Of a stretch of 64,000 nucleotides of DNA, positions 1 to 18,941 are shown piece after piece. The translations under genes were made by a program, and so were the position numbers. The notes below the pieces were generated by a model. It made no database searches, had not been told where the DNA came from, and saw only the letters and a program-made list of their open reading frames with translations. The stretch lies in assembly GCA_013365325.1 (NCBI GenBank), contig JABVXV010000152.1, positions 62,001-126,000 on the forward strand, given 5' to 3'. Each line of letters opens with the position of its first letter. Position 1 is the first letter of the stretch. Source of the stretch: Dipetalonema caudispina (taxonomy: Eukaryota; Nematoda; Chromadorea; Rhabditida; Onchocercidae).

Positions 1-5518
<5,518 letters not shown>

Positions 5519-6704
5519 AATCATTTGAACTCCACCCTTGTCTCTTTTTGTTGATATTGCTGTGCTTTTAATAAGAAAAATGAGCCTATAGATAAATTTG
5601 TGAGAAAGGCTGAGAAGGATTGTGCTAGGACAAGCAAGCAGTGGTGGAACTTTAGAATTTCTCGTAGGTTTTTTGTTTCATTTTTATGAGAAGAAATTAT
5701 ATAGATTTTTTTTTATTGTTTTTCAAATGATTGTGGATAAGGTAATTTATCTTCTCTTTCCTACCTATTTCGATTCTATTGTTTGTATTCGAATATATGT
5801 CAACGAGTATTAGTATGTATGCCTTTGCACTTGTGCCATGAATTTCTTTGAAATATAGTTTTTAGATTTGTAGTTTGCCTTTGCATATTTAATGAATTAG
5901 TTTTATGAGTGAAATAAAAAATTCTTTTTCTAGTTTGTTTTATTTATTATTAAAAATGATTTAACGATTTTATTGAAATTGATTGAAGTTATCTACTCAG
6001 TCCAACCTTATCTTCCGCAAACTTTGGTATTTGGAAAAATTTTTTTTCGAAATTAAGCTATACATTTTATGATTTTATTGCTGTACTAGCTTCACATCAT
6101 TATAGAGGTAGAGCTAACGGAGAACTTTCAAATTTCTAATCATTATATTCGGTTGGATGTAATAATGATGGTGGGCTGATTGCTAAACTGAAATGATCAC
6201 ATAGTATTTAGAGGGAATTTGGAGATGTTGGAAATAAATGCAAATATTTAGATAAACACGTGGAAGTGATTGCATTTGATATCTTTAATCGTACAAAAGG
6301 TTTCCATACTGAAAAAAATTTGTTCTTGAACATAAGTTAGATTTTTCAGTCCCAAAAAGCATGGTAATATTTATTTGGTGTTTATTATTTTTCTTCTAAG
6401 TTTCAACAAGTTTATTATTAGTGATTTTTCCAATCGTAATAAATGATTGAGGTATTAATTTCATTTTCGGAACTTCTTTTTCTTCTATATTTTACCAAAT
6501 GTTATGGAGTAGTTAGTGAATTAATACTCTTAAGAATAAACGGTTTTTCTGAATACTATTTTTCTGTTTTTAAATTTTACGTTTTATGGACGGAAAAGTT
6601 ACCAACAGTAGTTGGAATCGGATGTGCAGCATGTGGAATTATATACTTCGTTATCTTTCGCATAGTATTCAAAAATTTCTCACCTCACATAATTGTGGCA
6701 GTGA
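5519..6704. other. intergenic region between glycogen phosphorylase and INTS5
   Basis: About 1.2 kb of AT-rich DNA. It holds the phosphorylase 3' UTR and an 88-codon ORF (6443-6709) rich in hydrophobic residues, whose TAG stop is also the splice-acceptor-like TTTAG before INTS5. Nothing else is recognisable. The spacing is longer than the few hundred bases typical of nematode operon genes, so co-transcription is not suggested. Confidence 0.6.
5913..5918 (+). terminator. candidate polyadenylation signal of glycogen phosphorylase
   Basis: A canonical AATAAA lies 395 bases after the stop codon in AT-rich DNA. Another AATAAA overlaps the stop itself (5515-5520) but is too close to be the likely signal. 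Choice between them is inference. Confidence 0.4.
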
Positions 6705-6709
6705 TTTAG
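6705..6709 (+). promoter_or_regulatory. possible spliced-leader acceptor ahead of INTS5
   Basis: TTTAG ends 17 bases before the chosen INTS5 start ATG at 6727. Many nematode mRNAs receive a spliced leader at such a site just upstream of the start codon. This is inference from position and motif only. Confidence 0.35.
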
Positions 6710-6726
6710 GATAACTAAATTCGAGC

Positions 6727-9700
6727 ATGTCAATTCGGCCATCGTCGTCTAACGTTACTTCTACGGACGATCCGCCTTTAATACGTTTGGGTGATGTAGA
6801 AGATGAATGTCCCAATACCCAGGTAATGGTATGCAAAGTTCAATTATTGATTCAAAAGTTGCTTTTGGCAAACTATTAAATTAACTTAGACAATTAATGG
6901 TTCTAATTATACCACGGAGTATTATTCATACTACTGCATTCTTGCTGATATATCTATTTAAGTAGTTACAGGCTACATTGGATATGGAATTGCAATTAGT
7001 TGCTAATGAATAGCAGTAATGCTGACAAATTAATTTGATTAAGTAATTTCAGATGTTACAACGATATATGCTTGACATTTATGCAATTACTGGTGCAGTG
7101 GATGATATTGGAATGGTATATCGGAATCTAAGACCAATATGGGCGAATAATGCTGTTTCACATTTGGTGGATCCTTGCATAAAAATTTTATCGAAAATTC
7201 CAAGTTCTAGGTACGGTTAATATATTTCTAGATTTAAGGGATATTCAGAAGAGGAGTAAAGAGTTTCTAAATTAGAAAATGATTCATAGAGAGAAAATTT
7301 TGATTGTTCAAAGAAAATATTTTTGAAAATAGCATCAAATGTTATGTCTAAATTTTCAGTAGAATATAAGATAGTGTTAAATTTCGAAGTGGTTCTGGTA
7401 AAAATAGTTTTGTTTAAATCTGATTAAAGATTCTTTTGTTTAAAAGAGTTACTAAGGTGATCAGAAATATTATCAAGTTATCAGGGTTGTCAGAAAATTG
7501 TTGATTACTTGACTTATAGATCTGCTGTACTGAATTATGTTGGCATGCTGACACATGAAGCAACTCATTTGTACTTATCGAAAAAGGAAAATCCACATAT
7601 TGGTTAGACTAATTGAATTTATTCCAAAATTTCCATGTGGCAAATAGTAAATCAAGCAGCATAAAAGAATAATCATATGTATCCACTGAACATATTTGTA
7701 TTTAGCCTGCGGGTATTATAATGGTAATAGGGAAAGTATAAAATGAATGCTCAATGGATCTTAATTATTAATTTTTACCATGTTTATATAATGATTGAGC
7801 AGAAAAGGAACGTTCCTTAGAAAAATCTGGTCTCATTCCTGGAGAGAGTGATTTTTGAAGCAAGGATAGACTAATTTTATCTCACAAAATCCAGTCTAGC
7901 TCATTTGTAATCAGCAAGGAAGTATGGAGTGATTGATGAATGGATAGTTGAAAAGAGATTTGCGAGTCGCTAAAATATTGGTATATCTTTTGCAGCAGGA
8001 TGTAATTGTATAATCTTCAAAAAATTTCTTGTATTTAATACAGTCCTGATCTCCCGCCATAATATTGCATTCCTTCAGTTCGATTTTATTTTTTACGAAA
8101 TTAAAAATTTCGAAATTGTCAAAAGTATTTGTATCTTTTTTTTTAGTTAAGAAAACATAATTTATTTTTCATGTTTCAGCAGCCGATACTACTAACATTG
8201 AGCGTGCCGTACGGAAGCTTACAAGTGAATTTCGACGTCTACTGATTAGAACACAATCGAAAGGCTTTGCATTTGATATCCTTGTGGTAAATTTCTTTGC
8301 TTCATGTTCCATATCTTCCTTATCATTTATAGTAATTATTAGTTTAGTCTTCGAAAATTATTCTGTTCTAACAATTCACTCAAGTTTTGGTCTACAGTAA
8401 TTAGAAGGATTTTTGAATACAAAAGACTTGTAGAAAATTTCCTCAAAGAATTAGACTTATCAAAGAATCAAATCGGATAGAAGAAGTTTTAGAAGAATTG
8501 AGATAACTTTAATCTACTTTTTTTGAAAGTGCCAATAGACTTAACGAAAATCTTTTAGCAATTATGGTAGTCAGAGTATTTCGAAAGATTAACTTATCTT
8601 ATTGCCAGCGTGATCGATTAGCTCCGATAGGCTTGATATGGACATGTAGCATAAGACTTTGAAAGAAAATTTTTACTGTAATTGCTGCCAGTCAAATTTT
8701 ACATTATTTAATAGTAGATAGATTTCATTGAATTCGAAAGGAATTGGCGCTATAATGTGAAAATTAAAAAATTCGATAATGAGAATCTGAAAATTTTTTC
8801 TTGAAAGTGTTCATAACTGATCCGAAATTTCTTCTTTTCAGTGGGCTTGTAACCTATTTGTTGAAATTTGTAAATATAACTACGAACGTCCAATTGCAAA
8901 AAATGCTGGCATTACACCACCGGCTTTGCTTGCATTATTCGATTCATGTCCAGCCGTTTCAAGTGTTGTTAAATTAACCGATAAGGCGATCGCTTTGCTG
9001 TGAGTTTTTTAAAACATATCACACTGCTATTTCAATTCTTGGATAAAATCATTTATTCACTGCTTTGAATACAATCATTTGATCATTGCTGTTAAAAGGG
9101 AAAAATTAAATTCTTAAGGATGGGGAACTTATGAGATGCTTCAGAATCACGCAAACATGTTATGATGACTGAGAGTTTTTTCCTTTTAGTAAATACCCTA
9201 ACACGACATTATGTTTGCCAGTGATTGAAAATGAGATTAATATTGTAAAGTTTTCAACATCCACATCCTATCCTTTTTTAATTGTCAGCAATAGTTTCAG
9301 ATTAAATACTACACCTGACGAATGCCTCTCTGTACTGATTGATGCTTCTGCCCATGGTTTCTGTTTTGCTTGGATATGGTTGCATATTGCGTAGGTTTAA
9401 ATTTATCATTTTTGAGGGTTTTCGAGTTTTTTATAGGTTTTTAATATTCGATTTCTAGATAAATAATGACAAGCAGTTGCTTTATGGCGCGTAGTACGAA
9501 ATGAAATTTCAAAATTGTGGTTGGGTTAATTATAGATACAATATATATAGGTCTTATAACATTGTAGTATGGACTCAACAAATTTTTTTTTTTGCCTGAA
9601 ATTCAAGTTGTTGTTTGAAAAATAATCTAGTTTAGCAAAATCAGTTTTTTCGTTTGCAGTGTTTCATTTCCGGACACTATTGTTGCCCATTTGCTGAAAA

Positions 9701-12700
9701 TAGGGATACAAGACTTCAAGCATTATCTCAACACAGTGCTGGTAATTTCTCAGTTTTTCACAAATAATTTCAAACTCGAAATTAATTTCAAGTCACTAGC
9801 AGTGTGTGAGTTAAATATCAGGTTCATTAGCATTACTTATATGAATTGTAGAGTGGAAGATATTTTCCATACTGTGTATGTATTTCCATTATGTGAGGAA
9901 GCTTAATTTAGACTTTACAAACTGTATCTTTCGAAATTCTCTTATCCTACTCATTACTGTCATTCTTTCTCGATAAAATAGAATGAATTGAATTTTTCAA
10001 ATTTTTGAATGGAAGTTTTATTACCGCGAACACATATTTTTTTAGACCAATCAAGTACCTATCGAGGTTCATGAAAATTATAAGCAAAAATTTCTATCAG
10101 TCTGTGATGTGTTTACATTTCTTGCAACTCAAAACAACGCTGAATTAAGGAATGCAATGCGAGAAATGATATGCGTATGTTATACATATGTTACCAATCA
10201 TCTTAAACGTTAGCATTAACAGTAAGTAAAAATGCGAAAACTCAGTCCTTCAATTTGATCTTGGATCATTTAGTTACATCTATTTAAGCCAGTAAACGTA
10301 TTTGCCACTCGAAATTGATACGTGATAATTTCAATGGACACAGAATATCTAACATTTCCGCAGTACTTTCATCTATAAAAAAAATTGTTTTAATAATGTA
10401 TGCAGCTCTCTTGCAGGATGATCGAGAATTTTTGGAAAATGCAACAGCTACTCCAGAACAATTGCAGAATTTATCTCTACCATTTCTGATCAAAATAGTA
10501 GCAAATTCTCCAGATGTTTTGCGATTTTTAGTGCATAATGTTTATGATTTGGGTTAGTTATTGTTTGTAATTGAGTTTGATATTCCAAGATATTCCACTA
10601 ATAATGTAATCATTAGAAATATCTTTCGGTTGCATCCTTCAAAAGGATGATATAGGATTTTACCTTTCATTGGTCTTTTTGGTGATTGTTCCAAGTAGGC
10701 TTCCAAAATTGATCGTTTCTATTTGGAAGATAGGATTTGTAATTTGTTGACAGAGATTTCAGTAACGACGGGTTTTGTTATCAATGGTGCGAAATACGTT
10801 TCACAACTAAACAAGCAATGCCTACTTCCACTTTTACCGAATACGGAATATACTTACACTGCATTTATGCGTCAAATAACTTTTTATCTGAATTCGGATG
10901 CTTTGGCGCATATCGTGGAACTAATGCTACCAATAGCTTTCGATGATAATATTTTCGAAAGTTTGTAATGTTTCGCTATTTTCCAAGTCTGAAATAATTG
11001 AGAAATTAACGCGATTCTTATTTTTCAAAAAAGGCCTTTTTTCTTATTTATTTGCCTGCCTGTATAACATTGGCGCTTTGGATATCCTAAACATTTCGGG
11101 TCTCTTATTGTCACATATTGTCATACTGCTTTTTAAATAATTTTCGTCAAATTTAAATTCTGATTTAACGAAGTTAAACGTCTCACAAAAAGTGTCTTTT
11201 TCTTTACGAATTGCAACGAAATTTAACTTTTCAGAATTCGGTACCTGCGATCAGGCATTCCAAACATCGATGAAAGATAGTGCGTTGGAAATTTTGGTAA
11301 GCTGTAGTAAGCTTATGTTAAATTACAAATTTGCAAACAAAATACATGTTAATTTATTTTTTACTATTATTTTTAGACAGAGATAATTGGAATGGTGGTG
11401 TCATTGGTTCATAATCAAGCAATGTATAATGTCGGCGAAAGCGCTCTCTTGAAACGATGTGCCATTAGTTTTGAAGTTCTCGAGGAAACAATACAAAATT
11501 CAATGGCTGGTGGGGAAAAGTTGGTGTCTACCCCAGATTATGATTTTTATCAGTTCATATTAGAACTTGAATTCTTAGTTTTCAGATTTTAATAGTTTGA
11601 CCAAAAGTACACCGTTATTCAAAGCTGCTTAATTGTTTCTTGAATACATGAATAATTTTAATGAAGTCTTTTATATTCTTTTGTTTTAGATCAAAGTTGT
11701 TCATTCCTTATATTCATGCATTTTGCATTGCTTCTGGTCCCGTACGCACGGCGGAAGTTATCGCAAGATACATTATTGAGGCAAAAGATGAAAAACAAGT
11801 GGGAATCCTTATTCAATTGAAATTTACGTATTTTTGTTATAAACTAAATTAAAAGCAAAGAGCCGCTGCACAAATCAAAATAATTTTTGACTCGAACTGT
11901 TGAAGTTGTCATGAAAACGCATTTAGTTCTCTTCATAATTACTCAAAAAAATCGATTTTTACTTTTCAGCTTATTTGCCTAATTTCATTATTAGCATCGT
12001 TAATTATCTTTGCACCAAATACCTCTGAAGATGCGATAACAAATTTTTTTGCCAATCGTACAACATTGATGCTCGAGAAGAAACGTCAATCTTCGAAGAA
12101 ACTTGTTCAAACTAGTGCGTTTTATGTTAGTTAGATGTTAACTCAAATGAGGTAGATTTCGAGATTTGACGAGCACCAGAATTACTCAGAAATTCCGAAA
12201 TCGACTGGTGTTTATAATTTAGCTGAATGATAATCTTTGATAGTAATTCCTACGCTAAATACTGCTTTATTTGATTATGGAATCCAAAATGATCGGTTAC
12301 CCAAAATATTTGTTTAGGTAGTTTACTCGGTACCGCATTTTCCGAGGATGATTTTTATGATGTGAAATGGTTACACAATTTACGTACGTTGAACGAGTGG
12401 GAGAAAATGTCAGATGATGAACATATTATCAAATATATAAGGTTAGCCGTTTTGACTTTCTATAAATTTTGGTGCTTTGTTTTGCAACTTTTAATAGGTA
12501 AATTTAAGTTATTGTTTTGCGAGCCTAACTACAGAAAATTTATGTTGTATGAGTGCAAATGAGTATTTATGTTTTGTTTTAGGTTCGAAATGTCAAAACA
12601 TTACGGTGAACTGACAACTGAAGTTTTGAGATGGGCGTTGGATGCTTTATCTAGCTTGAAACGGAAAGAAAAGGTGAAGATTTTACTGATTCGCATCTTT

Positions 12701-15700
12701 TAAAAATAATTTAATAATTTGCCTAAAGTTCTTATCAATAAAACCGCATTCAGCAACCTCGAATATTTCTTAAGATTTCATGGAAAAAGGTATCAGCATC
12801 AAATATTTCAGACCAACGAATCGATAAAAACAATGAGGGATTCTATAGCAGAAGCAGTTTTATCGCTGTGTTCGTCAGTAGGACCACCATCGGTTCTCGA
12901 GCCAAAATATCCTTACAAATTAAGTGCCCAATTTGCATCGTTGATAGTTTTGTTGCTTGATTATGTAGGCCGAGGTTGGTATTTCTTAAATTCTTTATGT
13001 TTCTTCAAATAAAGTTTGTTATGGAAATACGATGTGCAAAATGATTTTTAAATTCTTTTAAATCATAAATAACATTCCATTACATATTCGAGAATGAGAT
13101 GCAGTTTGTAATTTGAATTTTTACTGAAATCCATTAAGTTCTCTGTATCTTTATTTAGAGCGACTACTTGATAAATTGTTGGTCATATCTGATTTAATTG
13201 TCCAAAGCATTATTGCTTGGATCTGTAGTGCTTGGTAGATCGGATTGAGAGCTCGAATATTACTGTTAATCATTAGGTGATATGCTACTCTGAATAATCG
13301 AACATTTCTGAGCTAATTAAAAAATCTCTTTCGTTTTTAGCTCCCGAGCAATGGCATACAATCACTTTTTATTTAATTGCAGAAGATGATCCTACAGGAT
13401 TTTCTTTATTTACAAATGCGTGCACATGTGCTAACGAATTCTTGGCTTCACAAGTGGGATATGTTCGAGAGCAGTTCATCATTCATTTGCTTGATGAAGC
13501 TTTTGCGGTAGGCTGTAATCTGCTGGTATTTTTTGCTAGAGTTAATGTTCAACTTTGCATAGAGTAAGGAAACTCTCAGAAAAGCAGTAGCATAGAGTAT
13601 GGATGACTCGTTCAAAATTACTCACTGAAATCCTTATTTCTGTCTTCTGTTTCAAATAAAATTTCTCTCCTCTTTGAGATAAAATTTTCATTTAGGATGA
13701 AATTTCAGAAAGCATCACATTTATTTGGTTGCTCATCACTGAATGCATGGGAAACGGAGTTGCAGTTTTCGGGTGGTTTTCAACGAACAGATCATTCAAC
13801 CGATATATTAGATGATGAAGAGGATGATGAATTAGAAGAATCAATGTTTGATTTAGCGCGAAAATTACCATTATATCAACAGAAAGCTGTACATTTGGCA
13901 CACTCCGGAATTATTGGTCGAGGTGCGAAGCGATTGGAAATTAAAAGTGTTAAGGTATGATTTTATTTCCGGTAGCCAACTCAAGCTGGCGAGTGACATA
14001 CAAGGATGTATAGAATGTATTTTGTTTCATGCAAAAGATTCTTACACATAGCCATTCTTTCATGAATATTTTGAACTACTAATTTCTTTACCAATATCTA
14101 ATTGAACTTAATTTGTTATTACCTCAAGTTTCTGTCCGAACTCTGTACCTGTTTCTGTTAATCAAACATGGGGATTTGTGATTTCCAAGATCTGCTTTTC
14201 TAATCGGAGAAATTACAAACCAGTGAATCAAAGTAGCGTTTTAGAATGGAAGTACGATGCGCCGTTTAGTTTTCTTCGAATTTCTTCAACGATTCTGCAG
14301 CAGTATGGGGGCAGATCGAAATTTGATACCATATCAACAAGTTTACAAACAACTGGTATTTTTTTCTCGATTTTTTTTTTGCAGTTGCAGTATACATTCT
14401 GAAATCAAGGGGAGGAATTTTTCTTTTTTGTTATCTATAGTGCATCTATGGTGGATGGATCGGCAAAGCACGAAAAAAAGCGGAAAATCCGCATGGACAC
14501 TGCTGAATAACATAATCTGTATGAAGGAATAATGAATCTTTCAATTACATTTAAAGATTTTTTGTTCTAAATAATCGTGTACCCTCGACAAAGGGCAATT
14601 AGTTGATGGTATTCGTCTTTTAAATTTGGCTTCCGTTTATTGCTAGTTTTATAGGCTATACGGTTAACGGATCGAGTGTGCAAAGACGGTCTCGCCTCTA
14701 GTTTCGTTTGGGAAGAATGGGAACAAGCACGTGAGGTGATCCCCAGGTTGTTAGTTTTTTCGCATTAGAATTTTGAAATTTTTTCATAGATGTTGAATAA
14801 AATCTTCATTCGTAGTTTATAATCGAAAATACTTTTTTCATTATGATAAATTGGCGAACTTTTCGATACTGATATATACATGTTAAATGTCATCTTCAAT
14901 TCATGTTAGGCATTGACTCAAACCAGAATGATTGGAAGAAATTTTCTTTTTTCCTAAGCGGCCATTTTACTTTTTTATAGGTATATCGCAGTTTCAAAAA
15001 GACTCGCAGAAATACCAATCATTTGGGATGTGATGTTGGCATTGGCCGAGGTGTATCCATGCCTATGGTACTGCTGTCCACTCTTGAAAGTGAGTGCAAA
15101 ATTTTCCAGTTTTTTCGAAGCCATTTGGAATCATTTTCGAGTTACATTGAAATATGCGATTCCTTCATAAGATTTCAAATTCATTCTCAGTTTCTCGTTT
15201 ATCAGGGATATCTGAGGTATATAACATATCTGACGAGCAAACGATGGCTAATAGTGGTATTTTCGGCAGAATAGATTAAGGACTTCTATCGTTAATCCTG
15301 CTTTAGGCATAATATCGTAATTTTTATGCTACACACCGTTCAATTCTGTCCATTTTTGATGTTTAATTCTTAAATGCTTTCAGTAAACATGTTGCACTGA
15401 GTGAACTAACTAATGCTTTTGAAAAGTTTCGAAGAAATTCCATTTGTTAGGAAAATTTCGAAAAAGACAGGCTTGAAGTTTTTGATCCTCTATTATGATA
15501 TTTCAGGCACATCTTGCTGTTATTATGATACAATTTGAAAACAGTTCGGATCAAAAGTCTCTACCACGTAAACAACTTACCAATATGCTTGACAAGTGGT
15601 TTTTTTTAGCTCATAAGGTTTGTTCAGTTTTTAAGAATTTCTATATAATTGGTCAAAGAAAAATAGTTCTGTCTCGGGGCGTATTGCTTTTTTTGATGAT

Positions 15701-17563
15701 TTACTTTCAAATTATTGGTAGGCTTTTGCTGCAACATAGCAATATCTGATGTGCTGAAATGCTTACATTTCCTTTAGTAACTAATAACAATAATTCCACT
15801 AGTAGCATTTTGCGTTAATCAACAAAAGTTTTCCTATTCGTTTTCTTGCATAACTTCTGTAAAAAGATAACCTAATTAATGTTGATTCTAATTTAGTTCG
15901 AAATATTATTCGAGCATTGTCTTGTGCATTTAATTCGTCTCGCGGAAGATAATGTGTATATGGTTTTAATGCTTGATTTTTTAATGAGATTTCAGGGTCA
16001 AATGTTGCCACAACAAATGGTGTATTACTTTGAATTAATTACGAAAGTAAGCTATCGCGAAGGATTCGTTATTTTGCTTGATATTTGGCAGTATTTTCAG
16101 GTGCAGTTTCTTTTTTTGTTTCTTGATTTTTCTTTTTTTTTAAATCTGTAAAAAATATTTCCGCAAACTTTTTGGTATTATTTATATTCAGTAACATCTC
16201 TGAGGCTAGTGTTCGTGGACATGAGTTTTTGCAGAAATTTTAGGCCACTGCGCTTTTTTAGTATCCGTTGCTTTTGATAAATCGTCATATTTCACTGGTA
16301 TTTTCATGAAAAGTGTCAGAGACAGTTGTCTTCATTCCAGCAGACCTTATGACACCATCAGTAATATCAATAACAATTTCCTAAGAGGCCTAAGCCTCAT
16401 TCCTATTGAATTTTTGTACACCATAGCGTATTTCAGTTTTTTTTTTTTCTACTTTTCAATAATCAGTGCATGGTATTAACTTTTTCGGTGACGGTTATTT
16501 GATGAGTATCTTACATCTTCAAAGTAATCGTTATTAAAAAAGTAAAAGTAGCATATGCAAAGTATACATGAAGGTACAGATTGATCATCAAGTCGGCCTT
16601 CAATGAATCAGGAAAGGATCGTAAATAATACTTGATTCTATGCCTAATTAGAATGGGATACGTTCTCTGGATAGTTATATTAATATTATATGAAACGCTG
16701 AAATTTGAAATAAATTAAAATTTACATAAACATAATCTAGCTTAGTCATTTTCCTGTCTCGTTAAAAGTTGGGAAAATTTTTAGAACTAATCTCTTCGCT
16801 GTAACGAAATCAGGTCTGACAGAAGTGTAACATTGAAACATATAATCTAATTTCAGAGTGTTTTGGATGCAGAAGTATCAGCAGCAAATATGATCAATGC
16901 TGCGTTTGACCGGTCATTGAATTCACCTATCGACCCTATTCAAGTAAGTGAAAATTTGTTAGAAATAATAAATTATTCGGAATCTTCGAACTTTTCTTGT
17001 ATAACAATCCGTTTGATTTGCGCGAAATATAAAACCGTAGATTTCAATAGGTTTTATACATTCACTAGAGTCCAAAAGATTGTCTTTTCCTCTTTCACCC
17101 CCTCATTCTTTAAAATAGTAGATATAATATCATTTCGAAAGTCTGAATGGATATTAGACATTTCCTTGACTGAATAATAAACATTCCCTATGCAATTGCC
17201 AAAAAAAAAAAAAATATATATATATATATATAAATTAAGCAAAAAGAATTTTGCTTAACATAGCGCTTTGACACGAAAATACGTTTTATATTCCATGTTT
17301 TGACATCATTACCATTATCCATTAAGATTTCAGCAGCACTATCTTAGTTATCCAGTTACAGTACTACAATTACACTAACTGTAATCAAATACATAAATCT
17401 CGTGGAAAAGTAGCTTTTGCAGGGTGATTCAACAAAATTCCGCGAATCATGTCGCCTTGTGATACAGCGAAATATCGCAAAGCTCGGTTTCATTTTTCCA
17501 TTAATATTTGCCGATGAACTGAATTCAGAATCGGTAGTTCCGACTAAAATGGAGATTCAGTAA
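6727..17563 (+). CDS. ints-5: Integrator complex subunit 5
   Basis: INTS5 is a helical-repeat scaffold of the nuclear Integrator complex, which processes snRNA 3' ends and terminates paused RNA polymerase II. Exons: 6727-6822, 7053-7210, 7520-7602, 8180-8286, 8842-8999, 9301-9390, 9660-9741, 10046-10174, 10417-10539 (or 10552), 10699-10960, 11235-11296, 11377-11552, 11690-11798, 11970-12114, 12318-12441, 12583-12673, 12812-12974, 13341-13507, 13709-13954, 14190-14355, an unresolved piece near 14441-14518, 14655-14746, 14981-15089, 15507-15617, 15897-16100, 16857-16943, 17423-17563. This gives about 1180 aa against about 1020 in human. Matches to remembered human INTS5: [54 protein letters not shown], and QRNIAKLGF near the C-terminus. 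An acidic run ([11 protein letters not shown]) lies just before the GIIGRG motif. The identity is firm; the exon 9 donor and the 14.36-14.65 kb join are not. The longest introns (7603-8179, 8287-8841, 16101-16856) hold nothing recognisable. Confidence 0.9.
14356..14654 (+). other. unresolved splice region in INTS5
   Basis: The exon ending at 14355 leaves phase 1, while the next clear exon (14655) must be entered in phase 0, so about 3n+2 coding bases are missing. A piece after an acceptor at 14440 contains [15 protein letters not shown] in one frame, which would continue well into the following [12 protein letters not shown]. That frame hits TAA at 14508-14510 with no GT donor before it, and the frame open to the GT at 14519 has the wrong length. 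A seven-A run sits at 14473-14479. A sequencing or assembly indel, a non-canonical (for example GC) donor, or a true lesion could explain it. Confidence 0.6.
17201..17234. repeat. A-run plus (TA)n microsatellite in an INTS5 intron
   Basis: Fourteen A residues followed by about ten TA units, in the last INTS5 intron (16944-17422). Read directly; no function is suggested. Confidence 0.9.
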
Positions 17564-18941
17564 TGAGTCGACCGGCTGAATTAAGTGGTTCACTTAGTTT
17601 TCTGTATATTTGTGTTTTCTCCAGCAAGTAAGCTGTCATCTTAGTCGAAGTTACAGTTAGTACAGGATGCGTTTACCATGTACATTTTAATGCTTTAGTT
17701 GATTTTACCCTTTTATACTTGAAGTTTAAAGTTTTTGTTCAAGCCTGGCAAATCGATGAATTGAATCTTTTGATTTTCAGATGAAATATAATTTTATTTT
17801 CTATTTTTTTGTAATCCAGCTTTATTAATTTAAATTTCGAACAAAAAGATTTGAGGCTTGCAATTAATTCGTTTTGTGCTTTTGTTGTTATTGCCTTCTT
17901 TGCTGGGTTTAAGAAATTTATTTTGATATAACTGACTGTCTGTTTATTTTTTATTAGTCAAATGTACTAGTATAAGTGAGTTTTTCTCTTATTTGACATC
18001 ATGTTTAACGGAAATATTTTATTGATCTCATGTAATATCGTTATTAAATGTTTCCACTTATCATGCCTTATTTTTAATTAGTGGACGTTCCTTCAGTTTT
18101 TATTTTTTTGCCTTTTAGTGAAGAATGCTATACATTCGAATTTAAAATAATTTTTTGATAAGTTTTATTGTTAAAAATCTTGCTATCTTCATTCATCATT
18201 GATTAAAACTCTCTCATTCACTAGTGCTTTTCTTTGCATTATCAAAAAACATCAGCAATTTCAACGTAATGCATCGATAACTACAAAACCGAAATGATAC
18301 TCTTATATTAATTTCTAAGAACAATAACAAATGATGCCAAATTAATCGTAACCATTATTTGGTTAATTCCTAATATATTTACCAGTAAATGATATAGAAT
18401 TTATAAAACAGTACTCGGTGATTTTATTTGTTAGTAAATTAATTGATAAATGAAACAACACGATAAAGTGGGTGAAAAATGTAAATAATGCTAGGAATTC
18501 CCCATATATTTGAGAAATGTCAGAAAATTTCACAAAATTTTCGATTAAATCTTATTAACTTTCAAATAATTTCGGAACATATTAAAGAAAATTGAAAAGC
18601 TGGGAATTGGACTTGACATTTAAATTAGTGTCACCAATTGAAATGTCAATTTATCAGACTAAAGCTGCCATTTATAGTTTGCAAATAATATTATACCCCA
18701 TAACATATCACAATCATTCCGAAACACAGGAGTTTTATCTAATCTGAGAAAAAAAAATTTTTTAATTTGATATATCATCTACCATTCAATCAATTTAGTT
18801 AGATAATAAAAGATTGAACTCTTCAATTTTAATCTTTTTTTCATAGAACTGTTTACTTTGATTTATTTGCATGAGACAATTTAATTTTATTCTATTATAT
18901 AAAATGCTGAATGCATCAATTAAGAATAATATTTTTATAAA
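17564..18941. other. intergenic region between INTS5 and the ABHD12-like gene
   Basis: About 1.4 kb, very AT-rich. It must hold the INTS5 3' UTR and the promoter of the next gene. I see no convincing exon, RNA gene or repeat in it. A short ATG-plus-donor frame near 17.78 kb was judged to be chance. Confidence 0.6.

Noticed and set aside
6443..6709. 88-codon hydrophobic ORF just before INTS5
   Set aside because: Phe/Ile/Val-rich composition expected from T-rich DNA, no family match, and its stop doubles as a splice acceptor.
16346..16420. GAGGC-CTAA-GCCTC palindrome in an INTS5 intron
   Set aside because: Only a 5-bp stem, no repeats or transposon ends around it.
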